Source of the DNA: Lachnospiraceae bacterium
GTDB lineage: Bacteria; Bacillota; Clostridia; Lachnospirales; Lachnospiraceae
Length of the DNA: 38,235 bases
Reading direction: 5' to 3'
NCBI GenBank assembly: GCA_017622575.1
Contig: JAGAQU010000075.1
Location: 1 to 38,235 of the forward strand
Positions 1 through 8,388 of this stretch are shown here, one piece after another. Position 1 is the stretch's first letter, and each line of letters opens with the position of its first letter. The translations under genes were made by a program, and so were the position numbers. The notes beneath the pieces were generated by a model, which was not told where the DNA came from, searched no databases, and saw nothing but the letters and a program-made list of their open reading frames with translations.

Positions 1-150
1 AGTTGAAGCAATTCCTACCGTAAAGCCAATCAAAAGTGCCAGAATCAATCCTCCTATGGACAGTTCTAAAGTAATCACAAACGCCTTCAAAAACAGCATT
101 CTGTCTGCCCATAAATATTCCCATCTCCATATTGCAAAAATATTTGTCAT
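1..150 (-). CDS. amino-acid ABC transporter permease, N-terminal part (runs off the window)
   Basis: Only the first 50 codons are present; the gene continues beyond base 1. The ATG is at 150. The translation starts MTNIFAIWRWEYLWADRMLF and runs into a hydrophobic helix (ITLELSIGGLILALLIGFTV), the usual start of HisM/GlnP-type polar amino-acid permeases, where a short amphipathic N-terminus precedes the first membrane span. It lies 45 bases after the binding-protein gene and in the same direction, completing an ATPase, binding protein, permease operon. Seen: start, hydrophobic segment and context. Inferred: the exact family, since the EAA loop that would confirm it lies outside the window. Confidence 0.8.
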   Translation of the reverse strand, partial: MTNIFAIWRWEYLWADRMLFLKAFVITLELSIGGLILALLIGFTVGIAST

Positions 151-195
151 AGATTTTCCCTTATTTCCTAAAAATATTATCAACGCTTGTCTTCA

Positions 196-1095
196 TTATT
201 CTTCTGAATAGGAAGGCTGAATTCCATTTTCTTCAATCAGTTTATCAATAGTTCCGTCAGCAGTCCATTTAACGATAAGATCATTTACATAGGTTGAAAA
301 ATCAGATCCCTTCTTTGTTGCAATACCATAAGGCTGAGGGCTGAATTTTGTTTCAATGTATTGTGTATTATCATCAATATAGGAGAATAATATAGAACTA
401 TCTGCAGCAAATCCATCAACGGTTCCTGCTGACAAAGCAAGTTTTGCTTCAGAGAAATCCGAAAATTCCACAAACTCAATATTGGCATCCGCGATTGCTT
501 CAATAGAGTCTTTTTCTGTGCCGCCTGCAGACATTGCAATTTTCTTGCCATCGAAATCATCGATGGTAGTGATTCCCGAATCTTTCAAAACAATGACACT
601 CTGCGCATCAACATAATAAGGCTCTGTAAAATCATAGGAGAGCTTTCTCTCATCCGTGATGGTAAAAGTAGCTGCCACCATATCAAGATCACCAGAATCA
701 ATCAACGGCCCTCTTGTACTTGTTGCAACGGCTGTAAATTCCACATCCACGCCGAGTTCTTCTGCAATCAGTCTTCCCAGATCTGCTTCTAAGCCTTCCC
801 ACTCTCCCGTTTCAGGATTCAAATAACCGAATCCCAGTGCGGAATCTTCTGTACCTACACGAAGCACTCCTCTTTCCTTGATTGCTTCCACAGCCGAACC
901 AGCCTCGGATGCTTCGTTTCCTGCCTCGGCTGCTGCCTCTGGCTCTGCTGTTTCCGTGGCTGTCTCAGTTGCCGCTTCAGTCTCCTTTTCTGCTGTTACT
1001 TCTGTGGCAGAACCACATCCTGCAACAGCGGCTGCCATCATTGCGCCTACAAGTACCAAAGTTCCAATTTTTTTCATGCATTCCATTTTTTTCAT
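196..1095 (-). CDS. amino-acid ABC transporter substrate-binding lipoprotein
   Basis: Periplasmic-type binding protein (SBP family 3) that captures a polar amino acid or analogue outside the membrane. A longer frame opens at 1134, but the ATG at 1095 has GAGGAGG about 6 bases upstream, so it is chosen (299 aa). The signal peptide ends in a lipobox (AVAGC), giving a lipid-anchored Cys. A low-complexity Ala/Glu/Thr linker (about residues 30-70) follows, then the two-lobe domain starting GVLRVGTEDSALGF. The TFTITDERK segment carries the Thr and Arg that contact the ligand alpha-carboxylate in this family. The aromatic ligand pocket differs from textbook cystine or arginine binders, so the substrate is open. 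It sits between the ATPase and permease genes and is probably transcribed with the upstream amidohydrolase. Confidence 0.93.
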   Translation of the reverse strand: MKKMECMKKIGTLVLVGAMMAAAVAGCGSATEVTAEKETEAATETATETAEPEAAAEAGNEASEAGSAVEAIKERGVLRVGTEDSALGFGYLNPETGEWEGLEADLGRLIAEELGVDVEFTAVATSTRGPLIDSGDLDMVAATFTITDERKLSYDFTEPYYVDAQSVIVLKDSGITTIDDFDGKKIAMSAGGTEKDSIEAIADANIEFVEFSDFSEAKLALSAGTVDGFAADSSILFSYIDDNTQYIETKFSPQPYGIATKKGSDFSTYVNDLIVKWTADGTIDKLIEENGIQPSYSEE

Positions 1096-1163
1096 AAGTT
1101 TTCCTCCTCGTTTATGAATTTTATTTGAACCCACTCATTTGAGGGAATTCCCAAACTTTTGTT

Positions 1164-1901
1164 TTAAAGAATTTTACTCAAAAATTCCTTTGTTCTTTCA
1201 TTCTGTGCATCTTGGAAAAAATGCTCAGGAGTTCCTTCTTCCTGAATTCTTCCATCATCCATGAAAATGATTCTGTCTGCAACTTCTCTTGCAAACCCCA
1301 TCTCATGTGTCACTACCACCATGGTAATATTTTCTTTGGAGAGCCTGATCATAACATCTAGTACTTCTTGCACCATTTCCGGATCAAGCGCTGAAGTTGG
1401 CTCATCAAACAGAATAATCTTTGACTTCATACAAAGGGCTCTTGCTATAGCCACTCTCTGCTGTTGTCCTCCCGAAAGCATGGTGGGATATGCATCTGCC
1501 TTATGTTTAAGTCCGACAACATCCAGATATTTATACGCTGTTTCCTCAGCTTCTTTCTTTGACATCAATTTCAGCATGATTGGTGCCATAGTCAGATTCT
1601 TCAGGATTGTCATATGAGGATACAGATTAAACTGCTGAAATACCATTGACACATTTTCTCGTACAATTCTTGTCCTGTTTTTGGATGTCAGCTGCTCACC
1701 ATTGATCCATACCTCGCCGCTGGTCGGCTTCTCCAGGAAATTCATACAACGTATTGTTGTAGACTTTCCAGAACCGGACGGGCCGATAATGACCAGTTTC
1801 TCTCCTTCTTTTACTGTAAGATTTACATCCTTAAGCACATGCAGATCTCCAAACACCTTATTCACATTTACCAACTTAATCATATTAGCTTCTTTATCCA
1901 A
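1164..1901 (-). CDS. polar amino-acid ABC transporter ATP-binding protein (GlnQ/HisP type)
   Basis: The 245-residue ATPase that powers the importer encoded with the adjacent binding protein and permease. Walker [10 protein letters not shown] lies at residues 40-48, the Q-loop at about 89-90, the signature LSGGQQQR at 142-149, Walker B ILFDEP at 163-168 followed by the D-loop SALD, and the H-loop His at 199. All are intact. The start is ambiguous. TTG at 1901 has GAGG 8 bases upstream (1910-1913) and is preferred; ATG at 1883 would remove six residues but has only a weak purine stretch before it. It lies 77 bases after the amidohydrolase gene, with a hairpin in the gap. Confidence 0.95.
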   Translation of the reverse strand: MDKEANMIKLVNVNKVFGDLHVLKDVNLTVKEGEKLVIIGPSGSGKSTTIRCMNFLEKPTSGEVWINGEQLTSKNRTRIVRENVSMVFQQFNLYPHMTILKNLTMAPIMLKLMSKKEAEETAYKYLDVVGLKHKADAYPTMLSGGQQQRVAIARALCMKSKIILFDEPTSALDPEMVQEVLDVMIRLSKENITMVVVTHEMGFAREVADRIIFMDDGRIQEEGTPEHFFQDAQNERTKEFLSKIL

Positions 1902-1920
1902 TTTTAGTACCTCATTAATA

Positions 1921-1955
1921 GGAGAGCAGAAGATACCTCTTTTCCTCTGCTCTCC
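1921..1955 (-). other. intercistronic hairpin between amidohydrolase and ABC ATPase genes
   Basis: A perfect 10-bp inverted repeat, GGAGAGCAGA at 1921-1930 and TCTGCTCTCC at 1946-1955, with a 15-base loop. Neither side has a clean T-run, so it is more likely an RNA-processing or stability element, or an attenuator, than a full terminator. Confidence 0.6.
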
Positions 1956-1978
1956 TTTGAGCTGTTTGTCAATTTAAT

Positions 1979-3040
1979 TTATTCTTCTGTTTTTTCCCAC
2001 GGCATAGGTTTTGTAAGATCGATGTCGAGCATCTTTGCGGGATTAATCGTGCTTACCATACGTATTTCATCATCACTCCAGCCGCAGTCCATCAAGCATG
2101 CAATCCATTCTCTGAAACCTTCTACCGGATGAGGTAATGTATATACACCAAAATCAGTTCCGATAATAAAATTTTCCACTCCAAACTTTCTCATCTGATT
2201 AGCGGAAGCATATACACCGCCTGCCGGTGCACCGGACTGTCCTTCATCATAGGCTCTGTACTCAGGCTCTACATAATAATGTGTTTTTGGAATGGAACCG
2301 GTATGAGTATGTTCTGCCAGACATTTTTCCAGTTTGCCGCCCTTGCTTATCACATATTCAATTTCCTTCTCGGAAAGATGCTCTGTAACCGCATTGGAAA
2401 TCAAAACCTTTTTGATTCCATATTCCTGTGCATAATCGCAAAGCTTCAACGCTTCTGCATTGGAAATATGTCCGCTTACCAGATAAATCTGTGGATTATC
2501 TGCCACAACTTTCATGATCTGATCAAATTCTTTAGTGGGCTTATCAAGTGGAATTTCAATGCAACGGTTATATTCCTCTTCTACAAATTCAGGGTAAAGT
2601 TCTGTAAGCTTTTTCCATTGTCCATCCACATATCTGCCTTCGACGCCTGCCTGATATTTAGTGGAATGTGCTCCGAAGGAAACATATCTTGCCCCATTTC
2701 CATAATAAACGGCTGTCTTGACTGCTCTCGGATTCATACCTCCAAATACAGTATTTAGAATAATACCGCCATAGGTTGCAAAGTCTGGAACTGTTTCATT
2801 TACAATCCATGAAGTTCCAACTGACCAATTGAACACACACATATATGCAATAGCTCGCATACCTGCATCTCTTGCCTCTATGGCTGCCTGTACCGGATTG
2901 ACACTTCTTGGGCTACTCACCAAATGAGGGCCTGCATGTACGTGAAGATCAATGGAACCTTTTAACAGATCCAGACTTCTCTGATAGGAACGAGAATATC
3001 TCCAATCGCTTTTGTCAAAATTCTCAGGATAAATATTCAT
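1979..3040 (-). CDS. metal-dependent amidohydrolase-superfamily protein (probably DUF6282)
   Basis: A 353-residue cytoplasmic protein of the amidohydrolase/TIM-barrel type. The N-terminal metal motif is DLHVHAGPH (HVH at residues 33-35). Later candidate ligands are His191 in VSGHISNAE, the HTH at 244-246 and Asp296 in IIGTDFG; the spacing HxH, H, H, D fits a hydrolase that opens a C-N bond. From memory the family resembles DUF6282, whose substrate is not established. The start has GGAAGAGAGG upstream. It is the first gene of the unit that continues into the amino-acid importer and follows a cluster of GntR-type operators, so it probably acts on the imported compound. The superfamily is confident; the substrate is unknown. 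Confidence 0.85.
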   Translation of the reverse strand: MNIYPENFDKSDWRYSRSYQRSLDLLKGSIDLHVHAGPHLVSSPRSVNPVQAAIEARDAGMRAIAYMCVFNWSVGTSWIVNETVPDFATYGGIILNTVFGGMNPRAVKTAVYYGNGARYVSFGAHSTKYQAGVEGRYVDGQWKKLTELYPEFVEEEYNRCIEIPLDKPTKEFDQIMKVVADNPQIYLVSGHISNAEALKLCDYAQEYGIKKVLISNAVTEHLSEKEIEYVISKGGKLEKCLAEHTHTGSIPKTHYYVEPEYRAYDEGQSGAPAGGVYASANQMRKFGVENFIIGTDFGVYTLPHPVEGFREWIACLMDCGWSDDEIRMVSTINPAKMLDIDLTKPMPWEKTEE

Positions 3041-3062
3041 TTTTTGTTTCCTCTCTTCCTTT

Positions 3063-3109
3063 GTTGTATATATACTTGTATACTATATTGTATATCTCTT
3101 GTATACAAG
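3063..3109 (-). promoter_or_regulatory. cluster of GntR-type operators upstream of the amidohydrolase/importer operon
   Basis: The perfect palindrome CTTGTATACAAG is at 3098-3109. Further TTGTATAC-like half sites are at 3075-3082 (TTGTATAC), 3088-3095 (TTGTATAT) and 3063-3070 (GTTGTATA). The same core, TTGTATACAA, recurs at 4652-4661 before the ATC-hydrolase gene. A FadR-family GntR gene lies between the two sites, making it the likely binder. No strong -35/-10 pair can be assigned here; TATAAA on the minus strand at 3114-3119 is one candidate -10. Confidence 0.7.
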
Positions 3110-3118
3110 TTGGTTTAT

Positions 3119-3156
3119 AAAAAAATGCTTATCGAAATCCTTGTTCCGATAAGCAT
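3119..3156 (-). terminator. intrinsic terminator after the GntR gene
   Basis: Inverted repeat ATGCTTATCG (3125-3134) and CGATAAGCAT (3147-3156), a 10-bp stem with a 12-base loop. On the minus strand it is followed by a T-run (plus-strand A-run at 3119-3124). It ends the ATC-hydrolase/GntR transcript and separates it from the amidohydrolase operon. Confidence 0.8.
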
Positions 3157-3259
3157 CTTTGCTTGTTGTATTAATATATATCACAATAAATTTTCCATGT
3201 CAACACTATATTTCTATTTTTTTATTTTATATTTCTTTCTTTTATTTTTGCATTTACTA

Positions 3260-3889
3260 CTAATGACTCATCATATATTTAAAAGCATCTTCCATAGAGG
3301 TCTTTAAATGCTCACGCATCATTTCCGAAGCTTCCTCAAATTTTTCCTGCAACATCAGTTCAACGATAATGATATGACCATCCTGATTTTGCTTACGTCT
3401 GTCTGTAAGGCTCCTTGTCATATACTGAATTCGCCTGTTTTGATCACAAAGATTATGAAAAAGTGAAATAATAAAAGTATTATCGGAAGCATACATAATT
3501 ACTTTATGCAGTAGATCATCCAGTTCAACTACATCCTTTAAGGGAAGATTTTCCATATTTCCTTTCAACTTGGTAAGACAGTCCTCCAATTCTTTTTTGG
3601 GAATATCCTTTCCATACATCAAAATCATCTGAGGTTCAATCATTTCCCTGGTAGTATAAACATCACGAATGTTTTTTAGCGTCATATTCTGAATCAAAAC
3701 ACCTTTTTGGGATACAATCTGAACCAGTCCTTCCTGTTCCAGCTTTGTAATTGCCTCTCTCACCGGAGTTCTGCTCATTCCAAGTTCCTGTACAATAAAT
3801 GCGGTATCCAGAAAGGTACCGGGTGCATAAGTACAATTGATAATATTTTCCTTGATACTACTGTATGCCACACTCCGCAAATTTTCCAT
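3260..3889 (-). CDS. GntR-family transcriptional regulator, FadR/FCD subfamily
   Basis: A 209-residue repressor or activator. The winged helix-turn-helix spans about residues 5-68 and includes the conserved MSRTPVREAITKLEQEGLV signature. An all-helical FCD ligand-binding domain (about 78-205) carries several His/Asp residues that commonly hold a metal and a carboxylate effector (for example ELDDLLHKVI and MMREHLKT). The start has AAAGGGGAAG upstream. It lies 34 bases after the ATC-hydrolase gene in the same transcript, so it is probably autoregulated through the TTGTATACAA site at 4652, and it probably controls the importer operon through the cluster at 3063-3109. The effector is likely the imported compound or its breakdown product (inference). 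Confidence 0.93.
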   Translation of the reverse strand: MENLRSVAYSSIKENIINCTYAPGTFLDTAFIVQELGMSRTPVREAITKLEQEGLVQIVSQKGVLIQNMTLKNIRDVYTTREMIEPQMILMYGKDIPKKELEDCLTKLKGNMENLPLKDVVELDDLLHKVIMYASDNTFIISLFHNLCDQNRRIQYMTRSLTDRRKQNQDGHIIIVELMLQEKFEEASEMMREHLKTSMEDAFKYMMSH

Positions 3890-3923
3890 ATTCTTCCCCT
3901 TTCAAAGATGTTTTTACACTGAC

Positions 3924-4628
3924 TTATAATAACTCTTCAAAATCCTGCGTTGAGGATTCCCAGACACTTTCAGCAATATCTTTGCCATAAATAGCTCCAA
4001 ATTCCTGTTTCATGTCATTCTCTAACTGTTCATATTTTTCCTGCAGAACAGGGCTGCATATCGTACGGACTGCATTCAGGAAATGCCCCAGATGATAAAG
4101 AAAATCCCTGCTATACTTCCCATTCAACTCCTGTTTCAAGTCTGCAATCCGCTGTTTGGACTCCGGAGTCTGCTCATATCCCACATTAACGAAGGTACAG
4201 CATTCATCACCCAGTCCTCTCATGGACTTTACCAACATCACCATATCACTTGAAAAGCCCTGTACCAGACTGATATCGATATATTTGCAATACCACTCAC
4301 CATACTTTGACAGCTGATATTTTCTCCATCCTTCATCCCACATACAGCGATGACAACAATTTATGTATACAGGAGATTCCGACTTTACACTGTAATCTCC
4401 AGGCTGGATATTCAGCTTCAATTCGCCATAAGCAAGAAAGGTTTCATAATTCAAGGGTCTGCCATCCCTGATAGCCCTTCCACGCATTCTTCTTCCACGC
4501 TGATTTCCATAACGGACAATACTGTTAACAAACAGGTCAATTCCATACTCTCCCTGATACTTCTCCAAATATTTTCCAGCTAATCCAATCAAAACAGCAT
4601 GTTGCTCCACCGTATATTGTTCATTCAT
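3924..4628 (-). CDS. L-2-amino-thiazoline-4-carboxylate (ATC) hydrolase family protein
   Basis: A 234-residue cytoplasmic protein recognised by the family's Cys-rich core: CCHRC at residues 91-95, WYCKYIDISLVQGF at about 112-125 and GLGDECCTF at 138-146. The Cys, Asp and GDxCC spacing is typical of the ATC-hydrolase family (PF14196). The founding enzyme in Pseudomonas opens the thiazoline ring of ATC on the way to cysteine, but many clostridial members are uncharacterised and may use other rings. The start has AAAAGGAG upstream. It is the first gene of a two-gene unit with the GntR regulator, has a recognisable promoter, and lies next to an amidohydrolase plus amino-acid importer. The family is fairly sure; the reaction in this organism is inference. 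Confidence 0.8.
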   Translation of the reverse strand: MNEQYTVEQHAVLIGLAGKYLEKYQGEYGIDLFVNSIVRYGNQRGRRMRGRAIRDGRPLNYETFLAYGELKLNIQPGDYSVKSESPVYINCCHRCMWDEGWRKYQLSKYGEWYCKYIDISLVQGFSSDMVMLVKSMRGLGDECCTFVNVGYEQTPESKQRIADLKQELNGKYSRDFLYHLGHFLNAVRTICSPVLQEKYEQLENDMKQEFGAIYGKDIAESVWESSTQDFEELL

Positions 4629-4651
4629 AGTAATGCTCCTTTTATGTTAGT

Positions 4652-4661
4652 TGTATACAAG
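4652..4661 (-). promoter_or_regulatory. GntR operator at the ATC-hydrolase promoter
   Basis: The perfect palindrome TTGTATACAA starts 11 bases downstream of the -10 box, about where transcription should start, which suits a repressor. A further TTGTAT half site follows at 4663-4668. It is identical to the core of the palindrome at 3098-3109. Confidence 0.75.
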
Positions 4662-4672
4662 TTGTATTTCTA

Positions 4673-4701
4673 TAATATACCAGCGTTTCAAAAAAGGCAA
4701 G
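4673..4701 (-). promoter_or_regulatory. sigma-A type promoter for the ATC-hydrolase/GntR unit
   Basis: On the minus strand, -35 TTGCCT (4696-4701), a 17-base spacer and -10 TATTAT (4673-4678). The ATG is at 4628, leaving a leader of about 40 bases that contains the operator. There is no terminator between nadE and this promoter, so some read-through is possible. Confidence 0.65.
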
Positions 4702-4721
4702 CATTTCTGTCAAATAAATAT

Positions 4722-6632
4722 TTACAGTGCCTCCACCTGCTCCATCCATATCCTCACGCAGGCATCGGACGGCATTCGAAGATCCCCTCTCGGAGAAACC
4801 GCAACACTTCCCACCTTGGGTCCGTCCGGCAGACAGGAACGTTTGAACTGCTGTGCAAAAAATCTCCGATAAAAGGTCTTTAACCACTTTAAAATCACTG
4901 CATCCTCGTACTGACCTGCAAAGGATTGTCTTGCAATCCTGTAAATTTTTGAAGGTTCAAAACCGCACCGCAGCATATAATACAGGAAAAAGTCATGCAG
5001 CTCATAAGGTCCCACAAGATCCTCCGTTTTCTGGGATATTTTACCGTCCACAGGAGGGAGCAGTTCAGGGCTTACCGGCGTATTCAAAACATCCAGAAGC
5101 ACCCCCGCAAGCGCCTTATCCTCACAGGTGTCCGCATAATACCGGACAAGGTGACGCACCAGCGTCTTGGGCACCCCTGCATTCACACCGTACATGGACA
5201 TATGATCACCGTTATAAGTAGCCCAGCCGAGAGCCAGCTCCGACATATCACCGGTGCCGATCACAAGACCGTTTTCTCTGTTGGCGATATTCATGAGGAC
5301 CTGTGTTCTCTCCCTTGCCTGCCCGTTTTCATAAGTCACATCGTGATTGTCCATATCCTGTCTGATATCACGGAAGTGAACAGTAACCGCTTCCTTGATA
5401 TCCACTTCTTCCAGCGTAGCCCCAAGTGTCTTTGAAAGCTTACAGGCATTTTCATAGGTTCTGTCTGTGGTTCCAAAGCAGGGCATAGTCACTGCGATAA
5501 TATTTTCTCTGGGAAGCCCCAGCATATCAAAAGCCCTCACGGTTACCAGCAATGCCAGTGTGGAATCCAGACCTCCTGAAATGCCGATCACTGCCTTCTG
5601 ACATCCCGTGTGCTGATATCGCTTTTTCAGTCCGTAGGACTGAATCGACAGAATCTCATTACATCTTTCGTCACGCTCCTTCGGATTCCCCGGAACAAAT
5701 GGCGCTGCAGGAAAGGTTCTTGTCAGAGAAGTTTCTTCTTCCTTCAGGGAAAAAGAGATCCGTAAATAATCTGTATTCTCATCGGGAACAAAGGTATTCA
5801 TTCTACGTCTCTCCATACGGAGTCTGTGAATATCCACATCCCCATAGATCGTCTGATTTTCAAATCGTTTTGCCTGCACTAAAACAGTACCGTTTTCCGC
5901 AATGATGTTATGACCGCCAAACACAAGGTCCTGAGTGGATTCTCCCTCCCCTGCGCTGGAATAAATATAACCCGCGATCAGCTTTGCGCTTGCAGATTTC
6001 ACCAGAAGTTCTCTGTAAGCGTCCTTTCCTATGGTCTCATTGGATGCCGACAGGTTTATAAGGAGCGTAGCTCCCGCTTTTGCATGGGAAACAGAAGGAG
6101 AATCGGGAACCCAGATATCCTCGCAGATCTCACAACCTACCGCAAGACCGTCCATTCCGTCTGCCTGAAACAGGATATGACTTCCGAAAGGAACTTTTTC
6201 CCCTTCAAAATCCATCATAACCGCTTTTTCATTTCCCGGAAGAAAATGGCGCATCTCATAAAACTCACCGTAAGAAGGAATAAACATTTTGGGAATAAAA
6301 GCAAGGACTTTACCGTCAGACAAAGCCGCAGCCACATTGTAAAGCTTGCCCTCTCTCTCAAGGGGAAGTCCCACAAAGACAAGGGCATCCTTTCCTCTTG
6401 TCTGCTCCGCAATCCTTTTAAGCTGCTGCCTGCAGGAAAAAAGAAGTGTTTCCTGCAAAAAAAGATCGTTGCAGGTATAACCGCTGATACAAAGCTCGGG
6501 AAACACAAGAACCTTTGCTCCTGCACTAACCGCTTCCCCGATTTTTTCACAAATCTGATCTGTATTGTAAATCGTATCTGCCACCCTGATATCCGGTGTT
6601 ATGGCAGCCACCTTTAAGAATCCATGCTTCAT
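4722..6632 (-). CDS. nadE: NAD+ synthase, glutamine-hydrolysing
   Basis: A 636-residue two-domain enzyme that makes NAD+ from nicotinate adenine dinucleotide, ATP and glutamine-derived ammonia. The N-terminal nitrilase-type glutaminase carries the Glu-Lys-Cys triad: Glu46 in FPELCISGY, Lys115 in IPKMFIPSYGE and Cys170 in CEICEDIWVP. The C-terminal synthetase domain has the PP-loop SGGLDS at 352-357, followed by the GTGDMSELALGWATYNGDHM region that binds the dinucleotide. The length suits the long glutamine-dependent form. The start has CGGAG upstream. It is the last gene of a minus-strand run (hisC, DUF368, methyltransferase, hslO, nadE), 26 bases after hslO. Confidence 0.97.
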   Translation of the reverse strand: MKHGFLKVAAITPDIRVADTIYNTDQICEKIGEAVSAGAKVLVFPELCISGYTCNDLFLQETLLFSCRQQLKRIAEQTRGKDALVFVGLPLEREGKLYNVAAALSDGKVLAFIPKMFIPSYGEFYEMRHFLPGNEKAVMMDFEGEKVPFGSHILFQADGMDGLAVGCEICEDIWVPDSPSVSHAKAGATLLINLSASNETIGKDAYRELLVKSASAKLIAGYIYSSAGEGESTQDLVFGGHNIIAENGTVLVQAKRFENQTIYGDVDIHRLRMERRRMNTFVPDENTDYLRISFSLKEEETSLTRTFPAAPFVPGNPKERDERCNEILSIQSYGLKKRYQHTGCQKAVIGISGGLDSTLALLVTVRAFDMLGLPRENIIAVTMPCFGTTDRTYENACKLSKTLGATLEEVDIKEAVTVHFRDIRQDMDNHDVTYENGQARERTQVLMNIANRENGLVIGTGDMSELALGWATYNGDHMSMYGVNAGVPKTLVRHLVRYYADTCEDKALAGVLLDVLNTPVSPELLPPVDGKISQKTEDLVGPYELHDFFLYYMLRCGFEPSKIYRIARQSFAGQYEDAVILKWLKTFYRRFFAQQFKRSCLPDGPKVGSVAVSPRGDLRMPSDACVRIWMEQVEAL

Positions 6633-6658
6633 ACACTAACTCCGTTTTTATTTTGAAA

Positions 6659-7537
6659 TTATCTGGCTCTCTTTAACATATCCTTCAGTTCTTCCACAGT
6701 AAATCGATAAGAGGAATTGCAGAACTGGCAGTTCACCTCAATCTCCTTGCCCTCGTTTATCATTTCCTCGATATCCTTCCTGCCGATACTGATGATAGCC
6801 TTCTCCACTCTCCTTTTATCACAATTACAGTGGAAACGGCATGGCTTCGTGTCCGTGATCACAAGATCAAGTCCGTCAAGCAACATGGCAAGCATCTCCT
6901 CCGGTGTCTTTCCTTCATCGAGAACGGCTGTTACCGTAGAAAAAGCCTGCAGATTATTCTCAAGCCTTGAAATCACTTCCTCCTCCGCAAAAGGCATCAG
7001 CTGGATGATAAAACCGCCCGCCTGTTTTACGGTATTATCCTTTTCCATCAGAACGCCAAGCCCCACACTGGAGGGCACCTGCTCGGAGGTTGCAAAATAA
7101 TAGGTAAGATCCTCCGCAATCTCTCCCGACTGTAAGGTAGTTTGTCCCACATAGGGCTCTTTTAATCCCATATCCTTGATCACACGAAGGCTCCCCTGTC
7201 CGATAGCGCCGCCCACATCAAGCTTTCCCACGAGATTGGGAGGCAACATCACCTGAGGTTCAATGGCATATCCCTTCACATCCCCCCTGGCATCAGCGGT
7301 CACTGTCATGCCTTTTAAGGGGCCGTCTCCGCTGACCTGTAAAGTCAACAGATCGTCTTCTCCCTTTAACATGGATCCCATCATAACGCCACCGGTGAGA
7401 AGCCTTCCGAGAGCTGCCGATACCACAGGGCTTGTATTATGTGTCATTCTTGCTGTTTCCACCAGATTTCTGGTAGTAGTGGCAAAGGCCCTGATCTGGG
7501 CATTTGCCGCCGTTGCTCTTACAATATAGTCAGTCAA
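6659..7537 (-). CDS. hslO: Hsp33 redox-regulated chaperonin
   Basis: A 292-residue cytoplasmic holdase activated by oxidation. The N-terminal substrate-binding domain starts DYIVRATAANAQIRAF. The C-terminal zinc switch has the full CxC plus CxxC set: CNC at residues 237-239 and CQFC at 270-273. The four Cys bind zinc when reduced and form disulfides under oxidative and heat stress. The ATG overlaps the stop of the upstream methyltransferase (ATGA, 4-base overlap), implying translational coupling. Confidence 0.97.
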   Translation of the reverse strand: MTDYIVRATAANAQIRAFATTTRNLVETARMTHNTSPVVSAALGRLLTGGVMMGSMLKGEDDLLTLQVSGDGPLKGMTVTADARGDVKGYAIEPQVMLPPNLVGKLDVGGAIGQGSLRVIKDMGLKEPYVGQTTLQSGEIAEDLTYYFATSEQVPSSVGLGVLMEKDNTVKQAGGFIIQLMPFAEEEVISRLENNLQAFSTVTAVLDEGKTPEEMLAMLLDGLDLVITDTKPCRFHCNCDKRRVEKAIISIGRKDIEEMINEGKEIEVNCQFCNSSYRFTVEELKDMLKRAR

Positions 7538-8379
7538 TCTTTTTTCCTCCCGGCAACAATGTAAATTCTCTCGCTTTCTTTTCCCGGTGCCTCATGAGTA
7601 TCCGCATCCAGTGTAAGCAGAATTTCCATTCCTGCTCCTTTTACAAAATGCTCCATCTCTGGGAGCGTATATCCTCTCTGAAAATGGGTCTCACTGAACC
7701 TTCGAAACAGTTCCTCTTTTTCTTCTTTTGCAAAAATCGTGAGATCATATTCATTGATATGCTCTTCCGGATGATAATAATTTTCCCAGATAAAGCTGCA
7801 ATTATCACGATTTTCGGCGATCGTGTCATCGCCGATCACTGTCTCGTACTTATAAACCGTGTTAAAGTCGAAAAGGAAAAGCCCGCCCGGATACAGATAG
7901 TTATTCACCAGCGAAAAAGTATCTTCTACATCTTCGTCCTCCAAAAGATAGTTGATACTGTCACAGACACTGATCACGGTTCCCACCGTACTGTAGAGAT
8001 CCAGATCTCTCATATCCTGGCAGAGATACAAGATCTCGCTTCCGGATTTTTCTTTCTTTTCCATGGCGATCCGAAGCATCTCCTCCGAATTGTCGATCCC
8101 CATCATATCATAGCCTTTTTCATAAAGGAGCTCTGTCAAAGTACCTGTTCCGCACCCGAGATCAAGAACCAGATTTCTCTCGGAGGCCAGTATAGACTCA
8201 TCATCCGGTTCTTCCGCTTTCATGATATCTTTCTCGCAGTCCGCATTTCTTACAGGCTTTGAAATCCCATATTTCTCTATCAGTCCTGCAATAAAATCGG
8301 CCCACTCTTCATAAGGAGTATCATCCATAAAGGTATCATAAACTTCCGCAAAATCCGTATAGGCTTCCATTCCTTCCAC
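7534..8379 (-). CDS. class I SAM-dependent methyltransferase
   Basis: A 281-residue cytoplasmic methyltransferase of unknown substrate. SAM motif I, LDLGCGTGT, lies at residues 72-80, motif II MGIDNSEEML soon after, and post-motif DMRDLD and CDSINYLL further on. An Asp/Glu-rich insertion of about 25 residues (about 40-66) precedes motif I. The start is a choice between GTG at 8379, with GAAGG close upstream, and ATG at 8370, with AAGG about 10 bases away; the longer form is listed. It lies 9 bases after the DUF368 gene and overlaps hslO by 4 bases, so it is well inside the operon. Confidence 0.88.
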   Translation of the reverse strand: MEGMEAYTDFAEVYDTFMDDTPYEEWADFIAGLIEKYGISKPVRNADCEKDIMKAEEPDDESILASERNLVLDLGCGTGTLTELLYEKGYDMMGIDNSEEMLRIAMEKKEKSGSEILYLCQDMRDLDLYSTVGTVISVCDSINYLLEDEDVEDTFSLVNNYLYPGGLFLFDFNTVYKYETVIGDDTIAENRDNCSFIWENYYHPEEHINEYDLTIFAKEEKEELFRRFSETHFQRGYTLPEMEHFVKGAGMEILLTLDADTHEAPGKESERIYIVAGRKKD

Positions 8380-8388
8380 GCCTTCCTT

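Noticed and set aside
878..1117. Plus-strand open frames opposite the first binding-protein gene.
   Set aside because: They are Ala/Ser-rich mirror frames of the low-complexity linker with no ribosome site.
4642..4887. Small minus-strand open frame across the end of nadE.
   Set aside because: It overlaps nadE, lacks a ribosome site and runs through the ATC-hydrolase promoter.
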